Below, piece by piece: positions 33,462-41,860 of a stretch of 64,000 bases of DNA (within the stretch, counting starts at the first letter, position 1; every line of letters begins with the position of its first letter). The notes beneath the pieces are model-generated. The model saw only the letters and a list, made by a program, of their open reading frames with translations. It was not told the DNA's origin and ran no database searches. Origin of the DNA: Laedolimicola sp934402125 (GTDB lineage Bacteria; Bacillota; Clostridia; Lachnospirales; Lachnospiraceae); assembly GCF_052065835.1 (NCBI RefSeq), contig NZ_JBQHTG010000001.1:248001-312000 (forward strand), written 5' to 3'. A program made the position numbers and the translations under genes.

Positions 33462-34709
33462 TTAGAATGCGGTATCCAGAAGGTTGATGCCGTCGATATT
33501 TACGTTGAAGTACGGAGCGGAACGGTACTCAGACTCATGGAAGTATCCGTCGCTTACCACTTCATGATCCGGTGTGTAATCTGCATCGGTATCTACGTCT
33601 GCCTCGTAACTGGTCAGCTCCTTGCCCTCTACGGTAAAGGTAGCTGTATCGAATACATGCAGATCACCGGACTCGATCTTAGCCTTTGCCTCGTCGATGG
33701 CTTCCTGTGTTCCCTCTGCGACTGCGCTTCCCAGGGTGCTCAGCTCTACAGAACCGGTTGCCAGGGTTCCTGTCCAGTCAGCGTCGATGGCCTCTCCGTT
33801 TGCTACGCAGTTGATTGCGTACTCAAAGTACGGCTCCCAGTTTACTCTGGAGGATACCAGGAAGGTGTTCGGGCATGCGCTCTCGGTGCTTCCGTTGTAG
33901 GATACGTTTGGTACGCCTGCGGTCTCACATGCGGTCGGAGCTCCCATAGAGTCTGCATGCTGGCTGATCAGAACACAGCCGTTCTGGATCAGCTTGTTTG
34001 CTCCCTCTTTCTCTGCTGTCTCATCGTACCAGGAACCCGTGAAGGTTACTTCCATGGTAGCGGTCGGGCATACGGAACGTGCGCCCAGGAAGAAGGATGT
34101 GTAACCGGAGATAACCTCTGCGTAGGTAAATGCTCCGACGTAACCAATCTTAGCCTGCTCTGCGGTAATATCGCCATTGTCAATCATCTCATTCAGCTTC
34201 ATGCCTGCGGCGATACCTGCCAGGTAACGTCCGTCATAGATGGAAGCGAATGCGTTGTGGAAATTGTCCAGATTCTCTGTATGCGCCTTGGTTCCGGTTG
34301 CGTGGCTGAACTGTACCTCCGGATACTCCTTGGCTGCCTCGATCATGTAATCCTCATGTCCAAAGCTGTCTGCGAAGATGAAGTTGCAGCCTGCGTCTGC
34401 CAGCTCGCATGCTGCCTCGTAGCACTCCTGGCCCTCCGGAATATTGGTCTTGGTCATGTACTCGACGCCCAGCTTCTCGCAAGCCTCTTTTGCGGCGTTC
34501 ATGAAGTTCAGGTCATATGTGGAATTCTCATCGTGCAGGAAGATAAAACCTACCTTGACATCTGCCAGGGAGGCCTCTCCCTCTGTTGTGGTGGACTCTG
34601 CGTCTGTCTTGGTGTCTGCAGAAGCCTTGTCAGAAGATCCGCCGCAGCCTGCCAGCATGCCGACGGTCATAGCCAGTACAGTAATGAGACTAAGTACTCT
34701 CTTTTTCAT
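33462..34709 (-). CDS. nupN: BMP-family nucleoside-binding lipoprotein (NupN/Med-like)
   Basis: 415 residues from the ATG at 34709 (MKKRVLSLITVLAMTVG), with AGGAGG 6-7 nt upstream. The signal peptide ends in the lipobox MLAGCGG, and a Ser/Asp/Thr-rich linker follows. The BMP domain starts VKVGFIFLHDENSTYDLNF and includes FADSFGHEDYM. It is the substrate-binding part of the adjacent importer; purine nucleosides are the usual ligands of the family. A longer frame to 34844 is not supported. Confidence 0.9.
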   Translation of the reverse strand: MKKRVLSLITVLAMTVGMLAGCGGSSDKASADTKTDAESTTTEGEASLADVKVGFIFLHDENSTYDLNFMNAAKEACEKLGVEYMTKTNIPEGQECYEAACELADAGCNFIFADSFGHEDYMIEAAKEYPEVQFSHATGTKAHTENLDNFHNAFASIYDGRYLAGIAAGMKLNEMIDNGDITAEQAKIGYVGAFTYAEVISGYTSFFLGARSVCPTATMEVTFTGSWYDETAEKEGANKLIQNGCVLISQHADSMGAPTACETAGVPNVSYNGSTESACPNTFLVSSRVNWEPYFEYAINCVANGEAIDADWTGTLATGSVELSTLGSAVAEGTQEAIDEAKAKIESGDLHVFDTATFTVEGKELTSYEADVDTDADYTPDHEVVSDGYFHESEYRSAPYFNVNIDGINLLDTAF

Positions 34710-34783
34710 AACGTTCCTCCTATTTTTTTCCGTTATCAGCAATGTTGAGTTATGTGTTTTTGTATAGAATCTCAACAAACACC

Positions 34784-34813
34784 AGTATATACTCGACGCT
34801 CTCCCTTTGTCAA
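34784..34813 (-). promoter_or_regulatory. Promoter of the nucleoside transporter operon
   Basis: TTGACA (34808-34813), 18 nt, TATACT (34784-34789) on the minus strand. The leader then forms TGTTGAG/CTCAACA (34743-34777), a 7-bp hairpin of unknown use. Confidence 0.7.
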
Positions 34814-34910
34814 TATATTTATTAAAAATCAGTAAAATTTTCATTTATTTATAAGTTGTGCTTATATATTTCATGATGCCGCCTTATAATAGAAAGAAAA
34901 CTGGGGACTA

Positions 34911-34939
34911 TTGACATTTTTTTCTCCCTCTGCTACCAT
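34911..34939 (+). promoter_or_regulatory. Promoter of the cation antiporter gene
   Basis: TTGACA (34911-34916), 17 nt, TACCAT (34934-34939), 40 nt before the ATG. Confidence 0.65.
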
Positions 34940-34979
34940 GTACCCAATATAAAAAGCATTCCATAAGGGAGTATTTATT

Positions 34980-35951
34980 ATGAGCACAATGTTACAGAGC
35001 GTACCCTTCGCTGTGGTACTTTTACTGGTCGGTTTTGTATTTCTGGTCAAAGGCGCCGATGCCTTTGTGGAAGGCAGCAGCAGCATTGCCAAGCATTTCC
35101 ACGTACCGTCCCTGATCATCGGCATGACCATCGTAGCCATGGGAACCAGCCTGCCGGAGACGGCGGTCAGCGTCACTGCCTCCATCGCAGGCAGCAATGC
35201 CCTGGCAATCAGCAACGCCGTAGGCTCCAACATCTTCAACCTGATGGTGGTAATCGGCGTCTGTGCCGCCCTGACGCCTGTGGCGGTACAGAAAAGCACC
35301 CTGAAAATCGATTTTCCGTTTTCCGTGTTCTGCGCCTTCCTGCTTCTGGTGCTTGGCCGGAACCGAATGATACTGACCCGGGTAAACGGACTGCTTCTCA
35401 CGGTGCTGTTTGTTTTCTTTCTTCTGTATATGATTCGATCCGCCCAGCATTCCATGAGCAGCGAAAGTTCGGAGCTTACCGGGGAAGCGGCGGAAATGAA
35501 AGTCATGTCCGTACCGAAAAGCCTTATTTTCATCGTCATCGGTATCACAGCCATCACCTTTGGCAGCGACTGGGTTGTGGACGGCGCCAAAACCATCGCC
35601 GCGGCCTTCGGTATCAGCGAGAACCTCATCGGACTTACCGTCGTGGCCTTCGGAACCAGCCTGCCGGAGCTTATGACCTCCATCGTGGCGGCCCGCAAGA
35701 ATGAGGTCGATATGGCCCTGGGCAACGCCATCGGCTCCAACATCTTCAACATCCTGATGGTGCTGGGTATCGCCGCGGCCCTGAATCCTATTACCTTTAT
35801 CCGGGAAAATATCATCGACATCATCGTCCTCATCGGTTTCAGCTTCATCGTGTGGCTCATGGCCTGGACCAGACGGAAGCTCAGCAAGCCGGAGGGACTG
35901 GTGATGATCCTACTGTACGCGGGATACGTGGTCTACATCTGTATCAGATAA
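34980..35951 (+). CDS. Calcium/sodium antiporter (CaCA family, YrbG-like)
   Basis: 323 residues with ten hydrophobic segments in two inverted halves. Each half has the alpha-repeat motif: MGTSLPETAVSVTAS with SNAVGSNIFNL, and FGTSLPELMTSIVAA with GNAIGSNIFNI. These are the ion-binding repeats of CaCA exchangers. The broken sensor kinase gene begins 20 bp downstream. Confidence 0.92.
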   Translation: MSTMLQSVPFAVVLLLVGFVFLVKGADAFVEGSSSIAKHFHVPSLIIGMTIVAMGTSLPETAVSVTASIAGSNALAISNAVGSNIFNLMVVIGVCAALTPVAVQKSTLKIDFPFSVFCAFLLLVLGRNRMILTRVNGLLLTVLFVFFLLYMIRSAQHSMSSESSELTGEAAEMKVMSVPKSLIFIVIGITAITFGSDWVVDGAKTIAAAFGISENLIGLTVVAFGTSLPELMTSIVAARKNEVDMALGNAIGSNIFNILMVLGIAAALNPITFIRENIIDIIVLIGFSFIVWLMAWTRRKLSKPEGLVMILLYAGYVVYICIR

Positions 35952-35970
35952 AGTATCGGAGGTTTTACCC

Positions 35971-36024
35971 ATGCTGCTTCAGGCTCTGGCACTCATTCAT
36001 CATATTACTACCATGCTATTCGGC
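35971..36024 (+). pseudogene. 5' fragment of a GHKL sensor histidine kinase, cut by element insertion
   Basis: GGAGG at 35958 leads to an ATG at 35971, then 18 codons (MLLQALALIHHITTMLFG) up to the GGC at 36022-36024. The sequence then enters the mobile element and stops at 36054. The reading frame resumes exactly at 50477-50479 (GGC) with AVSGLLYYPVV. It is the start of the first membrane helix of the kinase. Confidence 0.85.
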
Positions 36025-37747
36025 ATTTTCTGTCAGCCTTTTTTCTCGGCGTGAAGCAGGGCAGGAAAAACATCCTCCTGCTGCTTTCGACAGTTGTTTC
36101 AGTTTCCAAGGGAAGTTCTTTCACTTCCTCGCCATCAACAGGCACAGGGAAATTGAATACGATCTTCTTTATCCAGCTGCCGTCTTTCCTTTTCTCCGGG
36201 AACATTTCAATTCGCTCGATAAAGGCTTTCATAAACTCTTTCTGTTCCGCTTCCGTTGCGGAATGGTAGACTTCATCAAATGCCAGTAAGAGCCGATAGA
36301 TATTGTCGCCGGAGATTTTCTCCTGCTGAATGCTGCGGATTTGGCTTTGCAATTCCCCAATCTGAACTTCGATATCCTCTATGGTATCATACTGCTCATC
36401 ATAGCGGCGCTGCAAGTCCAAAATCTTTCTGTCATAGTGGGCATCGTTGATGTCCAAGGTGTCCATCTGACGCTCCAAGCGGCTTTTTGTTCCAAAGGCT
36501 TGCTTTAACTGACCTTGCAGAACGGCGATCTGCTTTTCCATATCCTCTGTATCAACTGCCGAGCCGATTTTCGCCTGAATCGCTTCTACAAACCGAGGAT
36601 TGTTGACCATAGCGGATATAATCTTTGCCACAAACTTATTGATTTCCGTCTGCTCGATATTCAGTCGGAAGCTGCACTCATGCCCGGTTGGTGTTACTGT
36701 GTTTTTACAGTAGTAATAATATCTTGTTTTCTTGTCCTTGCTGTGAGCCTTGGCGATATTGCCATACATACTCTTTCCGCAGCATGGACATTTCAGAATA
36801 CCGGACAGGATATGTGCGTGATCTGGATTATTGACCTTTTCCCGCTTAAAGGAATTGATCCTGCGCTTTTCCTGTGCCAAATACCAATCTTCTTCCGAAA
36901 CGATTGCTTCGTGTTGCCCATCATAAATAGGGAACTCTGACTGCTCAACCACGTGCATCTCGTTTCTTGTACCTTGCTTCTTTTCCGTCCTGCGTCTGCC
37001 ATAGGCTATCTTACCCATGTAAACAGGATTGTCCAGTACGTCCTGCACGAAGCTCCTTGAAAATCCGGGAATGGTATTGTTCTGCCGCAGCTTCTTGACA
37101 AAGCCATTGCGATTCAGGTATTTTGCAACTCCAGCAACCCCCTCGTTGGTGTGAATATAACGGTCATAAATAACACGGATTACTTCCACTTCATCCTCGG
37201 CAATAACAAGATCGCCGTTTTCCAGACTATATCCATAAGGGGCAAATCCGCCGTTCCACTTGCCCTCACGAGCCTTTTGCTCCCGTCCTGCCATTGTTTG
37301 GGTGCGGATATTCTCTCGCTCGATTTCTGCCACCGCAGACAGCACGGAAATCATCAGTTTTCCGGCGTCCTTAGAGCTGTCAATGCCATCCTCCACGCAG
37401 ATCAGATTGACACCGAAATCCTGCATGAGCTGCAAAGAGTTCAGAACATCCGCTGCATTTCTGCCAAATCGGGAAAGCTTAAAGACCAGCACATAGGAAA
37501 CGCCGTCTTTGCAGTCCTGAATGTCATTCAGCATCCGTTGAAAATCCTGCCGTCCTTGGATGTTCTTTCCGGAAAAGCCCTCGTCAGAATACTCCCCCGC
37601 AATAACCATATCTTCGTATGCCGCATACTTCCGCAGTTTGTCACGCTGGGCATCCAAGCTGTACCCGTCAACCTGCATAGAGGTGGACACTCTTGTATAA
37701 AGATAGCATTTAGTTTGTTTCTTTTTCAGAATCGCCACCTCCCTCAT
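36008..37747 (-). CDS. Large serine recombinase (integrase of the element)
   Basis: 579 residues. The resolvase domain begins near residue 15 with the catalytic Ser in YTRVSTSMQVDG and has FKLSRFGRNAADV and EIERENI. A recombinase domain, a zinc ribbon (CPCCGKSMYG with a later Cys) and a coiled coil follow. The last four residues (RIAW) and the stop (36008-36010) are encoded by host DNA beyond the att core. The start is uncertain; the ATG at 37747 lies inside the preceding HTH gene and a GGAGGT just after it may serve a slightly later start. Confidence 0.9.
   Translation of the reverse strand: MREVAILKKKQTKCYLYTRVSTSMQVDGYSLDAQRDKLRKYAAYEDMVIAGEYSDEGFSGKNIQGRQDFQRMLNDIQDCKDGVSYVLVFKLSRFGRNAADVLNSLQLMQDFGVNLICVEDGIDSSKDAGKLMISVLSAVAEIERENIRTQTMAGREQKAREGKWNGGFAPYGYSLENGDLVIAEDEVEVIRVIYDRYIHTNEGVAGVAKYLNRNGFVKKLRQNNTIPGFSRSFVQDVLDNPVYMGKIAYGRRRTEKKQGTRNEMHVVEQSEFPIYDGQHEAIVSEEDWYLAQEKRRINSFKREKVNNPDHAHILSGILKCPCCGKSMYGNIAKAHSKDKKTRYYYYCKNTVTPTGHECSFRLNIEQTEINKFVAKIISAMVNNPRFVEAIQAKIGSAVDTEDMEKQIAVLQGQLKQAFGTKSRLERQMDTLDINDAHYDRKILDLQRRYDEQYDTIEDIEVQIGELQSQIRSIQQEKISGDNIYRLLLAFDEVYHSATEAEQKEFMKAFIERIEMFPEKRKDGSWIKKIVFNFPVPVDGEEVKELPLETETTVESSRRMFFLPCFTPRKKADRKCRIAW
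36022..36024. other. attL core (GGC) of the integrated element
   Basis: Host TACCATGCTATTC-GGC is joined to element ATTTTCTGTCAG. The reconstructed attB is CTATTC-GGC-GCAGTC. Confidence 0.7.
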
Positions 37748-37940
37748 CCATTTCTTTTACCATAAGTCCCTCGTTGCGGATATAATACTCCAAAAGCCAC
37801 AGCACATAATCCGGTGCATGGCGGTTATCCAATTCCCACTCGGTCATAGTCCGGTAAGGGATATGGACGAGCTTGCAAAAATCTTTCCGGTTCAGTCCTG
37901 TACTTTCCCGCAACTTGATAATTCTGTTCTTACAATCCAT
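37710..37940 (-). CDS. Small HTH regulator upstream of the recombinase
   Basis: 76 residues from the ATG at 37940 (MDCKNRIIKLRESTGLNRKD), with GGAG 9 nt upstream. An Xre/CI-like HTH reads LNRKDFCKLVHIPYRTMTEWEL. The acidic tail overlaps the recombinase start. The promoter upstream is bracketed by a 12-bp inverted repeat (37969-38017), so it probably represses itself and the recombinase. Confidence 0.75.
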   Translation of the reverse strand: MDCKNRIIKLRESTGLNRKDFCKLVHIPYRTMTEWELDNRHAPDYVLWLLEYYIRNEGLMVKEMDEGGGDSEKETN

Positions 37941-37968
37941 CTGTCTTTTCTCCATTAAAAACAAAAAT

Positions 37969-38017
37969 ACACGTTGCGTAATCATTATAGCATAGCTACA
38001 CCGAATACGCAACGTGT
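37969..38017 (-). promoter_or_regulatory. Autoregulated promoter of the HTH-recombinase pair
   Basis: On the minus strand, TTGCGT (38007-38012), 17 nt and an extended -10, TGCTATAAT (ending 37984). A perfect 12-bp inverted repeat, ACACGTTGCGTA (37969-37980) and TACGCAACGTGT (38006-38017), places one arm on the -35 and the other at about +4 to +15. Confidence 0.75.
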
Positions 38018-38030
38018 AAATTGTAAATTT

Positions 38031-38216
38031 TTACGCAGCCTTATTCGTCAAAGGCTGCGCTTGATTTCTTTCCTCGGAATGCTCTACTTTCTGCTGGGCA
38101 TCCTGTTCCAATTTATCCAAAACCTGATGTCCGTATTTCTGGAGCATCTGGCTCATAACATCCACACAGCGGACAAATGCCGCATTATACTTTGCATCCT
38201 CATAATATTTCTTCAA
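38031..38216 (-). CDS. Small hypothetical protein between the relaxase and HTH genes
   Basis: 61 residues from a TTG at 38216 (MKKYYEDAKYNAAFVRCVDV), with GGAGGT about 10 nt upstream. It has a helical, charged C-terminus rich in Gln and Glu. The ribosome site overlaps the last codons of the relaxase gene. The function is not recognised, and the start is a guess. Confidence 0.5.
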   Translation of the reverse strand: MKKYYEDAKYNAAFVRCVDVMSQMLQKYGHQVLDKLEQDAQQKVEHSEERNQAQPLTNKAA

Positions 38217-38232
38217 TAGGCAGTTACCTCCA

Positions 38233-39522
38233 TCAAATTTCCATGTCCTGTCCACGCTTGCGGGCAGGTGCTTTGTGTTCCTGTGTTTCCTTTCCTCTGG
38301 CGAGGATAGAATTGATAAAAGCCCAAACCTTTTCGGATGCAACTTCCAGTGCATCAAGGAAAGGCTGGGCTTTCTGTTTCAATTCCTGATATTTTTTATT
38401 TGCTTCTTCACATCGCTGCTTCCAAATGGATGCAGACTTTTGAGCCGATTCCAGTTTCCCTTTCAATCGCTCATTCTCTGCATTGATGATAATGCCATTG
38501 GTGGCATAGCGTTTCAGCGTGTCACATTCATCCGGTGTCAGCGTGATATTGTTTCCGAATTTAACTTTCTTACCCATCGCTTCAATATCCTGCACCGTCA
38601 GAGCAACGGTCTTTACTGCCTTGGTTTCCTTTTGCAGAGCTTCCAGTTTCTTTTTCTGTTTCTCTGTGGCAGCCTTGGCATCCTCCAAACTTTGTTCTGC
38701 CTGTGCCACCTGTCCGGTCACAGCTTCCAAACGCTGCTGCTCTGCCTGCACCTTAAACTGTGTCACCGTCAGATGTTCTTCAGTGCTGCCACGTTCTCCA
38801 CGCTCCACATCGTCATATCCGGCTGCACGCATGAACTGAAAGAAGTCATCCTGCAACACACTGTAGGATGACTTCAATATCTTTTTTCCTTTTGCGTTAA
38901 TCATGGGATTACCGTTTTCGTCAAGCACCGGCTTGCAGTCCCATTTCTTACTTCGACTGACCTGCGTGATCGTTTCCTTTACGGTTCCCCGGAGGGCTTC
39001 ATCCTTACACCGCTTCGACCAAAGGATCTGCTTTTCCACCACAGGGATATAAACCACATGAAGATGGTAGTGGTACACATCCTCGCCCAGCGCTTCGGAC
39101 ATTGCCTGGTTGCGTTCATCGGCGTGCATCACAGCGGAGAGGATATACTGTTCACCGCCCACGATCTCCACAGCGGCTTTATAGGCATCGGCATAAAACT
39201 GTTTTGCAAATTCATAGCCGCCGTGGTTATAGAAGTAAGCGGAGTTCACATCAAAAACTAACTCGCCGTATTTAACTGCGTCCGGTTTCAGACCTCTGGT
39301 AGAGATGATCTTGTCCTGCTCCATCTGCTCAAACATTTTTACATAATCATCGGTAGGAGCTTTGAAATGGACATTCAGGGTCGTGCGTTCCGGCACAATG
39401 TCCTGATTGCTGTAGCTGTCCTTTTCACGCTCATTGTGTTCCTGTATTTTTGCTACATCGTCCGGAGTTTCCAAGTCCTGATTCCGGGCTACGGTGCGGT
39501 CTATTCCATCATTTCTTGCCAT
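38233..39522 (-). CDS. MobV-family relaxase (Mob/Pre)
   Basis: 429 residues. The N-terminal relaxase domain has the HxHxH-type metal motif in YHYHLHVVYIPV, near residue 152. The C-terminal third is a coiled coil (residues 265-400). It nicks the oriT that lies about 60-90 bp upstream of its gene (39584-39613) and pilots the DNA strand during mobilization by a helper conjugation system. Confidence 0.88.
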   Translation of the reverse strand: MARNDGIDRTVARNQDLETPDDVAKIQEHNEREKDSYSNQDIVPERTTLNVHFKAPTDDYVKMFEQMEQDKIISTRGLKPDAVKYGELVFDVNSAYFYNHGGYEFAKQFYADAYKAAVEIVGGEQYILSAVMHADERNQAMSEALGEDVYHYHLHVVYIPVVEKQILWSKRCKDEALRGTVKETITQVSRSKKWDCKPVLDENGNPMINAKGKKILKSSYSVLQDDFFQFMRAAGYDDVERGERGSTEEHLTVTQFKVQAEQQRLEAVTGQVAQAEQSLEDAKAATEKQKKKLEALQKETKAVKTVALTVQDIEAMGKKVKFGNNITLTPDECDTLKRYATNGIIINAENERLKGKLESAQKSASIWKQRCEEANKKYQELKQKAQPFLDALEVASEKVWAFINSILARGKETQEHKAPARKRGQDMEI

Positions 39523-39583
39523 AGATTTTTTGTCCTTTCTTTGAGATTTGCAGACAGCGGGGAGCTACGGAGAGGCACTTTTT

Positions 39584-39613
39584 CAAAGTGTAATAACCCA
39601 CTATAACACTTTC
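39584..39613 (-). other. Candidate oriT of the MobV type
   Basis: On the minus strand, AAAGTGT (39606-39612), then TATAGTGGGTTATT, then ACACTTT (39585-39591). This resembles the pMV158-type oriT, whose nick lies in TAGTGTG/TTAT. It is upstream of the MobV gene as expected. The rest of 39614-39870 is GC-rich and shows no gene I can support. Confidence 0.65.
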
Positions 39614-39870
39614 ATCCATACTGGCTGCAAAGTGCCGTGGGCTCTCCGAGGGCTCTCCCGAGGGGGAGTGCGGTCGCTGCGGCGACCTCTGCTGACCAAG
39701 GCGAAAATGTCTGCAACTTTTCTTATGGTCAGCCCGTCTGCATGAAGCTGTTCCGGCGAACTTCCTCTTGCAGACGGTGGCAGCGAAAACCGTATCTTTC
39801 ACTGCCATCCATAGGCAGCACTGCGGTGCGCCTATGGGGACGGGAGAAGCGAGGGGCTGCTGCCGGGGCA

Positions 39871-40086
39871 TCATTTCTCCCGTCTTTGCTGCCATACGAT
39901 GTCGTATCCCAGCACATCGGCAAGCTCCAATACTTCCTTGTATCGGATGCTTTCCCGCTGTAATTTTGCGGACAGGTTGGAAACGCTGTCGCTCCAACCG
40001 TATTCGTCCGAGAGCAGGTCAACAACTTCCTGCATGGTCATCCCAGCACGGATGATCTGTGCCTTTATTTCGTTGCGTACATTCAT
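39871..40086 (-). CDS. Small Xre/DUF6471-like HTH protein
   Basis: 71 residues from the ATG at 40086 (MNVRNEIKAQIIRAGMTMQE), with GGAGG about 10 nt upstream. The HTH-like core is MTMQEVVDLLSDEYGWSDSV, followed by NLSAKLQRESIRYKEVLELA. Probably a regulator of mobilization or replication genes; the target is unknown. Confidence 0.7.
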   Translation of the reverse strand: MNVRNEIKAQIIRAGMTMQEVVDLLSDEYGWSDSVSNLSAKLQRESIRYKEVLELADVLGYDIVWQQRREK

Positions 40087-40156
40087 ATTGAAAAATCCTC
40101 CATATTTTTGATTTGTGGTTTGGTGCAAAGGCTACTCTCCAAAGCGGAGCAGATGC

Positions 40157-40291
40157 ACCGAACAGTAAAAAATCTGCTTTCTCCTAAATCGTTTTAATTT
40201 TATGGGTGCGATACTCTGTCCATATAGGCATATATCCCACTTTACTGTTCCATGCGGTTTGGTCTGGAACAGTGAAAACACCTACTGTTCC
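40157..40291. repeat. Repeated ACTGTTCC motifs in the 400-bp gap before the helicase gene end
   Basis: The 8-mer ACTGTTCC/GGAACAGT occurs at 40244-40251, 40266-40273 (inverted) and 40284-40291, with a degenerate copy near 40160. The last two form an inverted repeat with a 10-nt gap. The gap 40087-40486 holds no gene I can support; it may carry a replication origin or a regulatory site. Confidence 0.4.
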
Positions 40292-40486
40292 GTGAACCGG
40301 GTGCATGGTTTGGAGAAGCACGATTTGGTGAAATGGTTTCGTTCTGCGGTCAAGAACTTTGCTGTTTTCATTACCATTGATTTTCAATGCCCGAAAACAG
40401 CTCAATTCTGACCGCTGATTGTTCCTATAAAAAAGAAAAACGGGCAAAACACTGCGTACATACATACAGAAAATGAAAGACAGGAA

Positions 40487-41860
40487 TCAGTCCTGCCATT
40501 CCTCCGGTACGTACGTACATGGCGAAACGTCGTAAAACCCGTTTATATTAGGTCGTGCCACAGCTTCCACGCCCATAAACCCCCATACCCGCCGTCCGGC
40601 AGAATTAGTGATGTTGTTGCAATGCTCCAAATTAAATTTCTTCGCATTGGCAACCATGGCATCGCTGAAGCTGCGGGCTTTCAGAGGGGCAAGGGAGTTT
40701 TCCTCGCACCACAGGCGATAGATAGCGTAGAAGTCCTTGGAACTGATGGAAGCATCCGCTTTGCGCCGGATATACCCCTCGGAATCCATGAAGTCAAAAA
40801 TGTTGTTATTGTCACGCTTGACCGCTTCCCGGTTTGCACGGATGCGGTCACTCTCCGTAAACTTAAAGTTGTTGGCAGCGAGCCGCTGTAAGCCTTCAAA
40901 CGCCCAAAGGAAAATCCCCTCGGCTTCGGCTTTCATTTTCTCTGCAAGGTCGGGATCATCGGCTCTGCCTACGGGTTTTTCCTTGGTAGTCAACACAAGC
41001 TGTCTGCGGTAAAACCCATCGCTGCGGTCATACAGGGCTTGCAGATCGCCGTTGCTGAATGCCAGTAATCGGCAGAACATCCAGCCCTGATAACTCTGTT
41101 TGTTCTTTCGCTCCAAATCCATTCTGCCTTGCGCTGTCACAATGGATTTTACATAGTTGGTCTGACGCAGAGCTTCCATGCACATATCATCATCCACACA
41201 CAGCAGGATGTGTTCCAGATCAGCACGGGCGAAGCGGTCTTTAGAAATCTTACCGATACTGCCGTCTTTCATATTCGTACCGAATATAGCAGAAAGCACC
41301 GAACCGATTTGAGATTTGCCCTCGCCGCCGTTGCCCTTAATCACCATCATGCGCTGTCCCTTGTTGGAGGGAATCAGGCAATAGCCGATAAATTCCTGCA
41401 AGGTGGGGATGTCCTCCGGGTACAGCAGACCGTCCAGAAAGTTCAGCCACAGGGCAGGCGCAGAAGCATCTGGATTGTAGGAAACAGGCAAGCGGCTCTG
41501 TACGATTTCCTGTTTCCCCTCGATAAATCTTCCATCCAGCATAAGTGTTCCGTTGGCAACATGGAGGCGGTCAGGCTGGGGAGGAAGATCCTCAACCATT
41601 GCTTCCAGTTTCAGCAATTCCATGATGTTTTTGATCTTCTGCGGTACGCTGCTGATGGTGTAGCTTTTCAGCTTTTCGTAGACCTCTCCCCGCAGGACAA
41701 TATCATCCGTTACCCGTCCATTGGGCGTAAAGAAAGCTCTGTTTGCAAAGATGATTCTGCGCTCTTGCAGAAATTCTTCACAAAACAGAGCTTCGTTGAT
41801 GTTCTGCCCCTCAAACCAGACAGGCAAGTTCATATCAGGCATTTTCCGTTTCTTCGCCAT
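40487..41860 (-). CDS. D5/P4-type primase-helicase (SF3 helicase)
   Basis: 457 residues from the ATG at 41860 (MAKKRKMPDMNLPVWFEGQN), preceded by AAGGAGGTGGCGCACC. The helicase core has Walker A IKGNGGEGKSQI near residue 200 and the Walker B-like LLCVDDDM. The C-terminal primase-associated winged helix covers about residues 370-430. It overlaps the primase gene by 26 bp, giving a two-protein replication module. Confidence 0.86.
   Translation of the reverse strand: MAKKRKMPDMNLPVWFEGQNINEALFCEEFLQERRIIFANRAFFTPNGRVTDDIVLRGEVYEKLKSYTISSVPQKIKNIMELLKLEAMVEDLPPQPDRLHVANGTLMLDGRFIEGKQEIVQSRLPVSYNPDASAPALWLNFLDGLLYPEDIPTLQEFIGYCLIPSNKGQRMMVIKGNGGEGKSQIGSVLSAIFGTNMKDGSIGKISKDRFARADLEHILLCVDDDMCMEALRQTNYVKSIVTAQGRMDLERKNKQSYQGWMFCRLLAFSNGDLQALYDRSDGFYRRQLVLTTKEKPVGRADDPDLAEKMKAEAEGIFLWAFEGLQRLAANNFKFTESDRIRANREAVKRDNNNIFDFMDSEGYIRRKADASISSKDFYAIYRLWCEENSLAPLKARSFSDAMVANAKKFNLEHCNNITNSAGRRVWGFMGVEAVARPNINGFYDVSPCTYVPEEWQD

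Noticed and set aside
39509..39997. 162-codon minus-strand frame across the oriT region
   Set aside because: It overlaps the relaxase and HTH genes, lacks a ribosome site and reads as odd composition; the oriT explains the region better.
40184..40465. Small frames on both strands in the gap before the helicase gene
   Set aside because: No ribosome site, and the repeats in the gap suggest non-coding DNA.
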